From: a virus
IMG/VR virus record: IMGVR_UViG_3300006803_000021
Coordinates: 1-64,000 of that record
Reading direction: 5' to 3' (one strand)
DNA: 64,000 nucleotides
Shown: positions 15,426-23,831 of the stretch, one piece after another
Position numbering within the stretch: the first letter of the stretch is position 1
How the letters are laid out: every line of letters starts with the position of its first letter
Program-made: the position numbers and the translations under genes
The notes under the pieces: generated by a model
Databases searched by the model: none
The model's input: the letters and a program-made list of their open reading frames with translations, nothing else
What the model was told of the DNA's origin: nothing

Positions 15426-16826
15426 TTAAATGCCAAATTTCGCAAATTTTGGCTGAGGCTTCTTTTCTTCGACCGGTTCATCTTTTGACGATAGCTTCGT
15501 CTTCTCATCAGCTCGAATGAGATTTTCGAGAAGTTCATCAGATTTGCCCTCTTCGACATCGTAGAATCGCATCCTCGATCGATCGCATCCGACAATAAAG
15601 GCGTTGTAGTAGTTCGTGTCACCGTAGCGATTCTTCAATTGCTTTCCTCTGACCCAACCATTGCGAGCGAGATCATCGTTTCCGTACCATGCGATCAAGA
15701 AGTCGACAGTGTTCGAGAGACCTTGCGATTCAGCGATGTTGCCGATCTTCACATCACTAGAGTCCTGTGCTTGACGCTGAAGCTGTGTGGCTGAGATGAC
15801 CGGGATTTTGTACTTCTTCGCAATGTGTGCGATGATCTCTTTGCAGATCGTTTCGATCTGTTTGTGAGTGCCTGAGTTGTGAGCAGCATGAGCAGCCTTC
15901 ATCAAATTGAGATAGTCGATGTAGACGATGTCAACCTTCTTGCCGAGCTTCTGTTGAACTTGACGAATATGGTTGGAGAGATGCTGAGCTGTGATCGTGT
16001 CAGGAGCATAGTCCTTGAAGATAAGCTCGCCTCGTGCAGCCTTACGCTGAAGACCGAAACGTTTTCGAATGTTGTCGACGTTCTTCGCGAATTTCGGAAC
16101 TGCTGACATCTCCATGTCGAGATAGTTCGCATCGAGTCTTCGAGCAATTCGAAGATCACTCATCTCGAAGGTGTAGTAGATGACTGTGAGACCTCGTTCG
16201 GATTGGAATTTGGCTTCATCAGCCATTCGAATCGTCTTACCGAAACCAGTTGGTGCAGTTTCGACGTTCAGCGTGCCAGGCTCCACACCACCATTGGTGA
16301 TCTTGTTCATCATCGCCAGCTTGTAGGGAATTTTCGTCGAGTTCTCGTTGTACGAAGAGACACGCTCTTCGACGTCGTCATAGTAGTTGAGACCAATGTC
16401 GTGATCGAACGAGAAGTTGATTGCAGTCGACATCAACTCAGGAATTGCATCGAATGTCTTCTTCGGGTCTTCAGCAATTTCGAGAGCTGCGAATAGAGCG
16501 TTCATTGTTGCTCGCTCTTTGCAGTATGCTTCTGCTTGCTGCATAAGGAAATCGGTGCTGATTTCGCCAAGAGGCTCAAGATATTCGAGAGCTTCCATCT
16601 TCGTTTCGTCAGGAATGTTCATCGTCTGAATGAGAACGTTGATCTCATCCGAGGACGGAGTCTTCGAGTGTGCGAAGAAATGGTTTTGGATTTCGATAAA
16701 CGTTGATCTCGCAACTTCATTCTTGAAGAAGTCTGGCTGAATCGAGTCAACCGTTTTCGCTGCGAAGTCCGAGTCACGGAGAAGTCCGTGCAATATGAGA
16801 TGCTCAGTATTGAGTGCAGTTGTCAT
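15426..16826 (-). CDS. 41: Replicative DNA helicase, DnaB family (T4 gp41-like)
   Basis: 466 residues (T4 gp41: 475). The N-terminal helical domain is followed by a RecA-type motor with Walker A APTGFGKT (residues 191-198), the family motif YYTFEMSDLRIARRLDANYLD, Walker B DIVYIDYLNLM and ISATQLQRQA. The C-terminal stretch is acidic then basic. It is expected to form a hexamer that unwinds DNA 5'-3' at the fork and acts with the primase, which is not in the window. Confidence 0.95.
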   Translation of the reverse strand: MTTALNTEHLILHGLLRDSDFAAKTVDSIQPDFFKNEVARSTFIEIQNHFFAHSKTPSSDEINVLIQTMNIPDETKMEALEYLEPLGEISTDFLMQQAEAYCKERATMNALFAALEIAEDPKKTFDAIPELMSTAINFSFDHDIGLNYYDDVEERVSSYNENSTKIPYKLAMMNKITNGGVEPGTLNVETAPTGFGKTIRMADEAKFQSERGLTVIYYTFEMSDLRIARRLDANYLDMEMSAVPKFAKNVDNIRKRFGLQRKAARGELIFKDYAPDTITAQHLSNHIRQVQQKLGKKVDIVYIDYLNLMKAAHAAHNSGTHKQIETICKEIIAHIAKKYKIPVISATQLQRQAQDSSDVKIGNIAESQGLSNTVDFLIAWYGNDDLARNGWVRGKQLKNRYGDTNYYNAFIVGCDRSRMRFYDVEEGKSDELLENLIRADEKTKLSSKDEPVEEKKPQPKFAKFGI

Positions 16827-16846
16827 TATCTACCTTAATTCACACA

Positions 16847-16874
16847 GACAGACGACTCGATAGAATCGTCTGTC
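16847..16874. terminator. Inverted repeat between gp41 and the 81-aa gene
   Basis: GACAGACGA pairs perfectly with TCGTCTGTC around a 10-nt loop. There is no strong T-run on the minus side, so it may be a weak terminator or an mRNA-stabilising hairpin for gp41. Confidence 0.5.
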
Positions 16875-16890
16875 AAATTTCTGAGTCACC

Positions 16891-17136
16891 TTAAGCCGTC
16901 AGTTGATCAATGAAAGCAACAGCTTCCACGATTTGCGCTGCATTGGTTCCATCTGTCGTGAAGATGACAGACTCATCAAAACTCAGTTGGTCACTATCAG
17001 GCTTGAAAACTACTGTTTTCTCACCGTCAATAGCAAGTGATATTTCGAAGTCCTTGTGAGTAAACTTGACGCAATAACCCATAGGACTTACATGGACATT
17101 GTGATTTGCGCGGCGATGGTTTTCTGGATATGTCAT
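16891..17136 (-). CDS. Hypothetical protein (81 aa)
   Basis: ATG at 17136 preceded by AAAGGAGAACG. It follows the early promoter at 17162-17190. Compact, beta-rich, acidic C-terminal half. No family is recognised. It probably heads the gp41 operon. Confidence 0.6.
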   Translation of the reverse strand: MTYPENHRRANHNVHVSPMGYCVKFTHKDFEISLAIDGEKTVVFKPDSDQLSFDESVIFTTDGTNAAQIVEAVAFIDQLTA

Positions 17137-17161
17137 AACGTTCTCCTTTGTTTATAGTTCG

Positions 17162-17190
17162 ATTATAGAACAAAGGAGAACGAAAGTACA
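17162..17190 (-). promoter_or_regulatory. Early promoter upstream of gp41 operon
   Basis: Minus strand: TGTACT, 17 nt, -10 TATAAT (perfect sigma70 -10), followed by ATAAACAAAGGAG. Confidence 0.8.
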
Positions 17191-17203
17191 CAACCTTATA
17201 GCC

Positions 17204-18256
17204 TTATAGCTGGTATTTCTTTTCAGCCAACTCAATGAAGCGGGTCTCGTCGAAGAGCCGATCGTAGAACTCCTCTGTCCACTTCACATCCATCTCACGG
17301 AAGTTATCCGAGTTGGTCTCTTCACCGGTTTCCGGATCGAAGAGCTTTAGAGCTCGCCAACCTTTCGATGGACTGAAGATAACACCTAGCGATTCGGCCA
17401 TGTTCCACATTCCAGTGTACTTCCAAGGACGTGATTGACCATACTTCCAAGGCATTTCGAGAACAGCGCCTTCTTTGAGAATGCGAGACTTGTTGATCTT
17501 CAGCTTGAAGGTGAAGCCAACCTGACCATAATCGATTGCGTTCTCGTCCTTGTCGTTGATGATCTTCGACTTGGCGAAGAAGACAATCGTGTTCGGAGCG
17601 AGAGTTGCTTTCTGACCACCTGTCATGATCTCTTTCGAGAACAATTCGAGTGTCTTTCCGGTGTGGTTGATGCATACCATCGGGCAGTTGTAGTACGAGA
17701 GACGAGGAGTGATCAGACGAAGAGCCGAAGCAATCGCCTTCGCACGAGACATGTCAGCTTTCGAACTTTCGTTCTCAGCATCGTCGGTTTCCTTCTTCGA
17801 ACCCATCATCCCAAGGCTGTCGACCATAAAGATGATGCGATCTCCTCGTGTGATTTCCTTGAATTTCTGCATGAAGTCGAACTTCCACGCTTCCACATCC
17901 ATGATCGGAACGTGAATGACACGTGAAGTGTCGATTCCCATCTTCTCCCATGAGTGTCCGCCACCGAACTCGGTGTCATAGAAGATGCAGATCGCATCAG
18001 GATAAAAGTCGAGATAGTCCTTCACAGCGTTCAGTGCAAGCTGAGTCTTACCCGATTTCGATTGACCTGCGAGCATGTGAAGTCCTGGTGGAATGCCAGC
18101 ACCTGGTCCACGAATCTTACCAGAGTAGAGGAAGCTCAGGATGTTTTGGTGGCATGGAGCAACGTGTTTCGGATCAGCAAAGTCCGTGTTGTCCATTGTG
18201 TGCGAGTCGACTCGCTTGGCACTTGCTTTTTTCATCTTCTCGAGAAGTTTGCTCAT
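17204..18256 (-). CDS. uvsX: Recombinase UvsX (RecA family)
   Basis: 350 residues (T4 UvsX: 391). Walker A GQSKSGKT lies at residues 64-71. CIFYDTEFGGG carries the catalytic Glu region, Walker B is RIIFMVDSLGMMG, and VCINHTGKT with MTGGQKA forms loop L2. It catalyses strand exchange and recombination-dependent replication. The gene starts in an ATGA overlap with the gene upstream and ends just before the next promoter. Confidence 0.95.
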   Translation of the reverse strand: MSKLLEKMKKASAKRVDSHTMDNTDFADPKHVAPCHQNILSFLYSGKIRGPGAGIPPGLHMLAGQSKSGKTQLALNAVKDYLDFYPDAICIFYDTEFGGGHSWEKMGIDTSRVIHVPIMDVEAWKFDFMQKFKEITRGDRIIFMVDSLGMMGSKKETDDAENESSKADMSRAKAIASALRLITPRLSYYNCPMVCINHTGKTLELFSKEIMTGGQKATLAPNTIVFFAKSKIINDKDENAIDYGQVGFTFKLKINKSRILKEGAVLEMPWKYGQSRPWKYTGMWNMAESLGVIFSPSKGWRALKLFDPETGEETNSDNFREMDVKWTEEFYDRLFDETRFIELAEKKYQL

Positions 18257-18597
18257 TGGGCAGGTTCCTTTCGGTTGTCACGGACCTGTGCGAAACGAAA
18301 ACCGGACTTATCACGGTGACGTTCGAAGAAGCCCGATGGGGTGATCGAGTTGCAGTAGATAGCGAAGTTCACGATATCGTCGAACTCAAGAATGTTGAAT
18401 TCACTGTCGCGCAAATTCCATTTCTGACCGATCTTCTTCTTCACATGAGCTTTCCATTCGACGAACGTATTGATGTTGCCGATGAACGCAAAGCAAAAGC
18501 CATAATTGGGCATGTGTGAATGACCAATATAGATTCGCTCTGTTCCATTGTTGCGTTCAAGGAAAAAGCGGGTGGGTCGGTTTTGGTTGTTGATCAT
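18253..18597 (-). CDS. Hypothetical protein (114 aa)
   Basis: The frame is open to 18693, but ATG 18597 with GGGAGA upstream is the more credible start, since the upstream part overlaps the helicase gene. Basic, aromatic, beta-rich (TERIYIGHSHMPNYGFCFAF). No family is recognised. It is coupled to uvsX. Confidence 0.55.
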   Translation of the reverse strand: MINNQNRPTRFFLERNNGTERIYIGHSHMPNYGFCFAFIGNINTFVEWKAHVKKKIGQKWNLRDSEFNILEFDDIVNFAIYCNSITPSGFFERHRDKSGFRFAQVRDNRKEPAQ

Positions 18598-18662
18598 TCC
18601 TGATCTCCCATTCAGAGAAAGTGACGAAATAGACGTGTCGTCACACCACGCATGCGAAAGGC

Positions 18663-20264
18663 TCACATTCCTCGAATCGATTCTCTGAACCATAATGGCA
18701 TCAGGTGTCGATATTGATCCAAAAGACGCTTGAAGTTTCCGTCAAGAATGTATGTGACAGAATGGTCATCTATTCCTCGTGTTCCTCGACCGCAAGCCTG
18801 AACAACATTTCGAGCAACTTGAAGGTTGTAGATACGTGGATCAGCTTTCATCAAATATCTCATACGAGGATCACCCAGTGACGGAAAAGGAAGCTTACAG
18901 ATAATGTTGAGACGGCACATATCATCCTTTGCGTCAAGACCAGCATGAATTGAAGGAGATGCGACGAATTTCTCACTATCAGAAGAAGACAGGTATTTTA
19001 TCACGTCTGGGTGACTCTTGAACACCTCGATCTTATGGCGAGATTTAGCCTTGATGTCATCTGCTCTCTTATATGAGGCAGTATGGATGACAGTGTTCTT
19101 GTTTCCATGCTCTTCAATCAGAATGTCAATAGCATTTGCAGTCTTTTCAATGTCAGATGAGTAGTTCTTGAAGCTCATCCACGCGGCAGGCTTGAAATTG
19201 ACGATACGACGTTCAACATCAATCGGGTGTGACATTTCCACAAAGCTTGCTTCATCTTGAGGAATACCAACTTCTTCACAATAAGCATCAAAACCACAGA
19301 TTGTTGCCGACATATGGAGAAAACGATTTGCTTTCGAGTAGATTTTTGACCTTGTGAACTCTGACGCATAAATCGGCTTGAACTCACGGTCACCAGTTTG
19401 AACGAAGCGAAACCCTGCTCCATTTATGATCGGTGAAATTGCACGGATGAGAGAGTTCGCATGACGGTATGCACGCTTAAACAGGGGTTGCTCCATATAG
19501 GCGCCGAGTTTAGATTCTAGCTTGGCAACGACCCCTTCGAGAATGTTCGACATGTTGACGAACTCATCGATTAATGGCATTTCGAAAACGACGTCTTGCT
19601 CGTACATGAACAAAGCCTTTTCAGCATTATTCCACAGATTCGAGAACATCTGATAGTCTTCAGACTTCGGAATGAGAAGTCGAATGAGCTCCATATTTAC
19701 AATAGGGAGACCAATTTCGGTTTGACCAATCACAACTGACTCAGTTTCATGGGCTTCGTCCATGACAAGCAGACCAGTATCACCGAGATGAGGAACGTTG
19801 CAAAGGAACTGCAGATTTGACATTGCTCTCCTTGAAGCAAAGAACTCCTTGATTGCACGCTTATATGGACATTGGCGTGCATTGTCACATTCAAGCTCTT
19901 TGCGTTGAGATTTGCATTCGAGATCAGAGCGAACGAATCCTATATTGCACCGATAAACGTCATTCGACGAACTACGAATATCACTGATCCATCTGAAGTC
20001 ACGAAGATACTGATTCTGGAGAGATTTTGTCACAGTCGTCAAAACAGAGCGAAGTTCAAACTCTTTCGCAAGGTACGTCATGATTGTTGCTGCAATCAAC
20101 GATTTACCAGAACCAGTTGGAGCTTCAAGAACTACATGACGAGAGCCACTATTGAAACTTTCAACGATTTCGACACATGCTTCTATCTGTCCTGGACGCG
20201 GCTCGTAATCAGGCGCAACCTGTTTGAAGGCCTTATATAGCCTTTCTTTGAGTTCTTCATTCAT
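18663..20264 (-). CDS. DinG/XPD-like iron-sulfur DNA helicase (SF2)
   Basis: 533 residues. Walker A lies in LEAPTGSGKSLIAATI and the helicase II motif is MDEAHE. Between them are four cysteines (YRCNIG, LECK, LECDN, QCPYK) placed like the 4Fe-4S cluster of XPD/DinG helicases. The second motor domain has LHMSATI, FVASPSIHAGLDAKDD and the motif VI-like QACGRGTRGIDD. Such enzymes unwind 5'-3' and remove R-loops and other structures. T4 has no DinG-type protein, so this is a lineage-specific addition next to uvsX. Confidence 0.9.
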   Translation of the reverse strand: MNEELKERLYKAFKQVAPDYEPRPGQIEACVEIVESFNSGSRHVVLEAPTGSGKSLIAATIMTYLAKEFELRSVLTTVTKSLQNQYLRDFRWISDIRSSSNDVYRCNIGFVRSDLECKSQRKELECDNARQCPYKRAIKEFFASRRAMSNLQFLCNVPHLGDTGLLVMDEAHETESVVIGQTEIGLPIVNMELIRLLIPKSEDYQMFSNLWNNAEKALFMYEQDVVFEMPLIDEFVNMSNILEGVVAKLESKLGAYMEQPLFKRAYRHANSLIRAISPIINGAGFRFVQTGDREFKPIYASEFTRSKIYSKANRFLHMSATICGFDAYCEEVGIPQDEASFVEMSHPIDVERRIVNFKPAAWMSFKNYSSDIEKTANAIDILIEEHGNKNTVIHTASYKRADDIKAKSRHKIEVFKSHPDVIKYLSSSDSEKFVASPSIHAGLDAKDDMCRLNIICKLPFPSLGDPRMRYLMKADPRIYNLQVARNVVQACGRGTRGIDDHSVTYILDGNFKRLLDQYRHLMPLWFRESIRGM

Positions 20265-20279
20265 TCGACTAGAATTTTC

Positions 20280-20444
20280 CTATTCTTCATTCGTGATAAC
20301 GAAAGGTTCTGATTTCCATTCACATCGTTTGCACTTGTTGTACCATCCCCATCCTTGTCCTTGTGGGTGAGTAGGATGAATGTCTCCGAAAAGCTCGGAA
20401 TGAAATCCGAGTCTGCAGAGGATTTTTCCAGCGATACTGAGCAT
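20280..20444 (-). CDS. Small CxxC protein (54 aa)
   Basis: ATG at 20444 overlaps the upstream stop (TGATG). The product has an N-terminal LCRLGFHSE and a later NKCKRCEWKSE, the arrangement of tiny phage zinc-finger-like proteins with CRxFxH followed by CxxC. A metal site is likely and the function is unknown. It ends 15 nt before the DinG-like gene starts. Confidence 0.65.
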   Translation of the reverse strand: MLSIAGKILCRLGFHSELFGDIHPTHPQGQGWGWYNKCKRCEWKSEPFVITNEE

Positions 20445-20635
20445 CACGTGTGATTAACTTCTACACTCTGTGAAATGTCCACCATTTGCTCTTGCATTTC
20501 GAGTTGAGTAAAAGGTTTTCCATCAGCAGAAGGAATAACATCGAATCCACGTTCTTCAAGAACTTCTGCAATGAAGTGAGCCATCGTGATAGAGCTCACT
20601 GAGTTTGAGGAGGTTACGTTAATTTTGATTGACAT
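20444..20635 (-). CDS. Hypothetical protein (63 aa)
   Basis: The second in-frame ATG (20635) is chosen because its leader aligns with the AAACAAAGGATA...ATG leaders of other operons. Here the ribosome site is altered to AAATGATAG, so translation may be weak. The product shows a beta-alpha-beta pattern (IKINVTSSNSVSSITMAHFI). It resembles a small nucleotide- or metal-binding module, but no family is certain. Confidence 0.55.
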   Translation of the reverse strand: MSIKINVTSSNSVSSITMAHFIAEVLEERGFDVIPSADGKPFTQLEMQEQMVDISQSVEVNHT

Positions 20636-20661
20636 GTTTGCTATCATTTGTTTATAGTTTT

Positions 20662-20690
20662 ATGATATCACATTCCACTAGACATGTACA
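20662..20690 (-). promoter_or_regulatory. Early promoter for the 20635 operon
   Basis: Minus strand: TGTACA, 17 nt ending TGTGA, TATCAT. It probably drives the small genes, the DinG-like helicase and uvsX. Confidence 0.8.
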
Positions 20691-20776
20691 TACTAAAGTG
20701 ACTGATTCACTCAATAAACCTGAAGCTCACTGAGTCTATTCAGAAATTGACAATATAATATACATCAAACGGCAGG

Positions 20777-20805
20777 GAGGAACCCAGTGAATCCCTGAGT
20801 TCCTC
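20777..20805 (-). terminator. Conserved hairpin, copy 2
   Basis: GAGGAAC pairs with GTTCCTC and CAG with CTG around a 7-nt loop (TGAATCC), with a single C/A mismatch at the same place as in copy 1. It lies between the end of the 147-aa gene and the next early promoter, as copy 1 does. Confidence 0.6.
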
Positions 20806-20822
20806 TGAATAGTGACTGGCAT

Positions 20823-21266
20823 CTAATAATCACTTTTGCGATTTTGTTCAGCCATACCGATCACAGTCAACCAGATGAGAGCAGATTCATCATCTTCAGC
20901 TACGAGTCCTTTCTTCAGCATGGAGCGGACAATTCCACGAACACTTGCGATAGAGCGATTGGTGTTTTCTGCAAGAAAATCAAGACTCGATGGATCGTCC
21001 TTGCATGAAAGGGACATCAGAATGTCGATTTCATTTTCGGTCATTTTGATATCGAGAAGAGGTGCAGGTGTTGTCTTGAAATGAATCTTGAATTTGTTGA
21101 TTGCACCTGGGCGAGTTTTGGTATTCCCGATAATTTCCTTCATTGATTCTTTGGAGTAGATAGAAAGACGTGCTTCCCATTCACGCTTGACACCGTATGG
21201 GGTTTTTGCAAAGAGACTAACTTCATTAACGAGTTCATCGACTGTAAATGTTTCTCTCTTGACCAT
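20823..21266 (-). CDS. Hypothetical protein with winged-helix-like C-terminus
   Basis: 147 residues behind the early promoter at 21302-21330. The segment at about 75-140 (MTENEIDILMSLS ... SIASVRGIVRSMLKKGLVAEDD) has the spacing of a winged helix-turn-helix, which suggests a DNA-binding regulator. The N-terminal half is basic. No specific family is recognised. Confidence 0.55.
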   Translation of the reverse strand: MVKRETFTVDELVNEVSLFAKTPYGVKREWEARLSIYSKESMKEIIGNTKTRPGAINKFKIHFKTTPAPLLDIKMTENEIDILMSLSCKDDPSSLDFLAENTNRSIASVRGIVRSMLKKGLVAEDDESALIWLTVIGMAEQNRKSDY

Positions 21267-21301
21267 GATTGATTTCCTTTGTTTGTTTGATTTGATAATT
21301 C

Positions 21302-21330
21302 AAAGTATCACATTGGAATTCCATTGTACA
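21302..21330 (-). promoter_or_regulatory. Early promoter for the 21266 gene
   Basis: Minus strand: TGTACA, 17 nt ending TGTGA, TACTTT. Upstream GTCAAAC...GCACATTTAGTTG matches that of the 6784 promoter. Confidence 0.75.
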
Positions 21331-21356
21331 CAACTAAATGTGCGTAGTTTGACAAA

Positions 21357-21381
21357 AATGGGCCATTCGGTATGGCCCATT
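21357..21381 (-). terminator. Intrinsic terminator after nrdJ
   Basis: On the minus strand AATGGGCCAT and ATGGCCCATT form a stem with a short loop, followed at once by TTTTTG. It lies about 25 nt after the nrdJ stop codon. The best rho-independent terminator in the window. Confidence 0.85.
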
Positions 21382-21405
21382 CTACTTTCATCTAAAGGAT
21401 AATGA

Positions 21406-23742
21406 TCATCCGCACTTCGAATAACCACAGTTTGTGCATGTCGGGCATCCACTCTGTACGATCATCGCGAATTCACTACATGTTGGGCACTGAGATGGAG
21501 GAGAAGGATGCTTGTTGTCTTGAATTGAGATGGACTCAACAGCATCATTAGTGACCAAAGTGTCGGGATTTGCGCCAGACAAAACCTGAAGGTGTTGTTG
21601 AATGACATCACCAATCGAAGCAATCATCGATGGATAGTACTTGCCTTTTACCCATGCTCCACCATTCGGGTCGAAGACTGCACGAAGCTCTTCAGCAACG
21701 AATGACACATCACCACCACGACGGAAGACCGCAGATACCATTCGTGTGAGTGCAACCATCCATGCGAAATGCTCTGTATTCTTCGAATTGATGAAGATTT
21801 CGAAAGGACTCGAGACATTATCAACGATTTTGTCATTGATCGTGATGTAGAGAGCGTGATCAGAGGTAGGCCACTTCAACTTATACGTTGTTCCATGAAG
21901 AGATGATGGACGTTCAGGCAATTCAGGAATGGTTTTCTTGATGACAGGCTCTTTAGCAACAACATCAGGTTTTTCCTTTGGTTTTTCGACCACTGTCAAG
22001 ACACTGCCAGTGATATCATTCGGACGGTAAGTTGTACATCCTTTGCAACCAAGATCATAGGCATCCATGTAGATCTGTTTGAAGTCTTCGAAGGTGATGT
22101 CTTCAGGGCAGTTAACTGTCTTCGAGATTGAAGAGTCAATCCATTTCTGAGCTACTGCCTGCATTCGAATATGATCAGATGGATCCAATGTCTGAGCATT
22201 CACGAAATAGTCGGGAAGACACCGATCAGAGAATTCTTCGTCCATTCCCCCATGAGAAGGAATGAAAATGTTCTTTTTCCAGAAATCCCGAAACTTCGCA
22301 ACTGCAAAGTCTTCAACGAGGTCTTCAGTCTTTGATCCGTCTTTCTGCAAGACTTTCCTCATATACGAATATGCGAAAACAGGTTCGATTCCAGAGCTGA
22401 CATTGTTGGCATACAAACTGATCGTTCCTGTTGGAGCAATCGATGTCACCAATGCATTTCGAATGCCATGCTCCTTTATGGGATTTCGAAGTTGCTCAGG
22501 AAAGTGATAAGCATTGATGAAGCCAGATTTCAGGAACTCTTCCTCATCATACAATGGGAATGGTCCCTTTTCTTTCGCAAGTTCAATAGAAGCCATATAT
22601 GCACAGCATGTAAACTCTTCCATTACAGAATCGAAGTAAGATTCTGCTTCGGATGTTCCATATCGAAGACCAACCATCATAAGCATATCTGCAACACCAG
22701 TCACGCCAAGACCGATACGACGCTTCGCTTTCGCTTCAGCTTCTTGTTCAGGAAGTGGGAACTTGCTTACATCGATGACGTTGTCAAGCATTCGAATGGC
22801 ATTCATGACTGTCTTTTCCAGCAAGTAGTAATCAATTTTGGCATCGTCAGTGAATGGATCGACAACCAACTGCGCAAGATTGATAGAGCCAAGAAGACAG
22901 GCGCCATAGGGCGGCAGTGGCTGTTCACCGCAGGGGTTCGTTGCGGCAATCGTTTCGCAATAGTTCAGATTGTTCATCTGGTTGATGCGGTCGATAAAAA
23001 TCACGCCGGGTTCGGCAGCATCATATGTTGATTTCATGATTGCATTCCACAGATCACGTGCTTTCATGCTCTTATGGACTTTGCCTTGCCAGACAAGGTC
23101 CCACATACTGTCACTTTTTACAGCATCCATAAACGAGTCAGTGATCAGGACGGACATATTGAACATGCGAAGACGTGCGGCATCGTGTTTCGCAACTATG
23201 TAGTCCTCGATGTCAGGGTGATCACAACGCATTGTCGCCATCATTGCTCCTCGACGTGAACCAGCAGACATGACTGTACGACACATTGCGTCCCAGACAT
23301 CCATGAAGGACAATGGACCAGATGCATCAGCGGCAACACCTTTGACTTCTGTGCCTTTTGGTCGTATTGTGCTAAAGTCATAGCCGATCCCGCCACCTTG
23401 TTGCATTGTCAAAGCAGCTTCCTTCAACATGTCGAAAATCCCATTCATACTATCGGGGATAGTGCCCATGACGAAACAATTGAAGAGAGTCACATTTCGA
23501 TCAGTTCCTGCACCTGCAGTAATTCGACCAGCAGGAAGGAATTTGAAGTTCTCGAGAGAATCGTAGAATTCCATTTTCCTTTTTGCGCTATCTTCTTCGT
23601 TTTGAGATAATGCATCTGCGATTCTATTCCAGGTGTCTCTTACGTCAAGATCAATAGGAGTTTCATCGAAATTTTTGAGTTGGTACTTCATTCCCCAGAT
23701 TTGATTGGAAATGGGCATCGTAAAGTAGCTTTCATTCTGCAT
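21406..23742 (-). CDS. nrdJ: Class II (adenosylcobalamin-dependent) ribonucleotide reductase
   Basis: 778 residues. The N-terminal part has LPAGRITAGAG and NCFVMGTIPDS (redox cysteine). The middle has MQQGGGIGYDFS and the active-site segment NPCGEQPLPPYGACLLGSIN (radical Cys and catalytic Glu). Late motifs are SIAPTGTISLYANNVSSGIEP and, at the C-terminus, a Cys-rich tail with two CPTC motifs and CGYSKCG. This is the NrdJ pattern: reduction of ribonucleotides to dNTP precursors using B12, independent of oxygen. T4 instead carries class I NrdAB and class III NrdDG. It is the last gene of the rnh operon. Confidence 0.95.
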   Translation of the reverse strand: MQNESYFTMPISNQIWGMKYQLKNFDETPIDLDVRDTWNRIADALSQNEEDSAKRKMEFYDSLENFKFLPAGRITAGAGTDRNVTLFNCFVMGTIPDSMNGIFDMLKEAALTMQQGGGIGYDFSTIRPKGTEVKGVAADASGPLSFMDVWDAMCRTVMSAGSRRGAMMATMRCDHPDIEDYIVAKHDAARLRMFNMSVLITDSFMDAVKSDSMWDLVWQGKVHKSMKARDLWNAIMKSTYDAAEPGVIFIDRINQMNNLNYCETIAATNPCGEQPLPPYGACLLGSINLAQLVVDPFTDDAKIDYYLLEKTVMNAIRMLDNVIDVSKFPLPEQEAEAKAKRRIGLGVTGVADMLMMVGLRYGTSEAESYFDSVMEEFTCCAYMASIELAKEKGPFPLYDEEEFLKSGFINAYHFPEQLRNPIKEHGIRNALVTSIAPTGTISLYANNVSSGIEPVFAYSYMRKVLQKDGSKTEDLVEDFAVAKFRDFWKKNIFIPSHGGMDEEFSDRCLPDYFVNAQTLDPSDHIRMQAVAQKWIDSSISKTVNCPEDITFEDFKQIYMDAYDLGCKGCTTYRPNDITGSVLTVVEKPKEKPDVVAKEPVIKKTIPELPERPSSLHGTTYKLKWPTSDHALYITINDKIVDNVSSPFEIFINSKNTEHFAWMVALTRMVSAVFRRGGDVSFVAEELRAVFDPNGGAWVKGKYYPSMIASIGDVIQQHLQVLSGANPDTLVTNDAVESISIQDNKHPSPPSQCPTCSEFAMIVQSGCPTCTNCGYSKCG

Positions 23743-23831
23743 TCATGCATCACTTTCTTCGGTTTGTATTCTGATACTGAGACAACAAATGACGAAACTT
23801 ACGTTCCGCCATTATGTATTATCGATGACGA

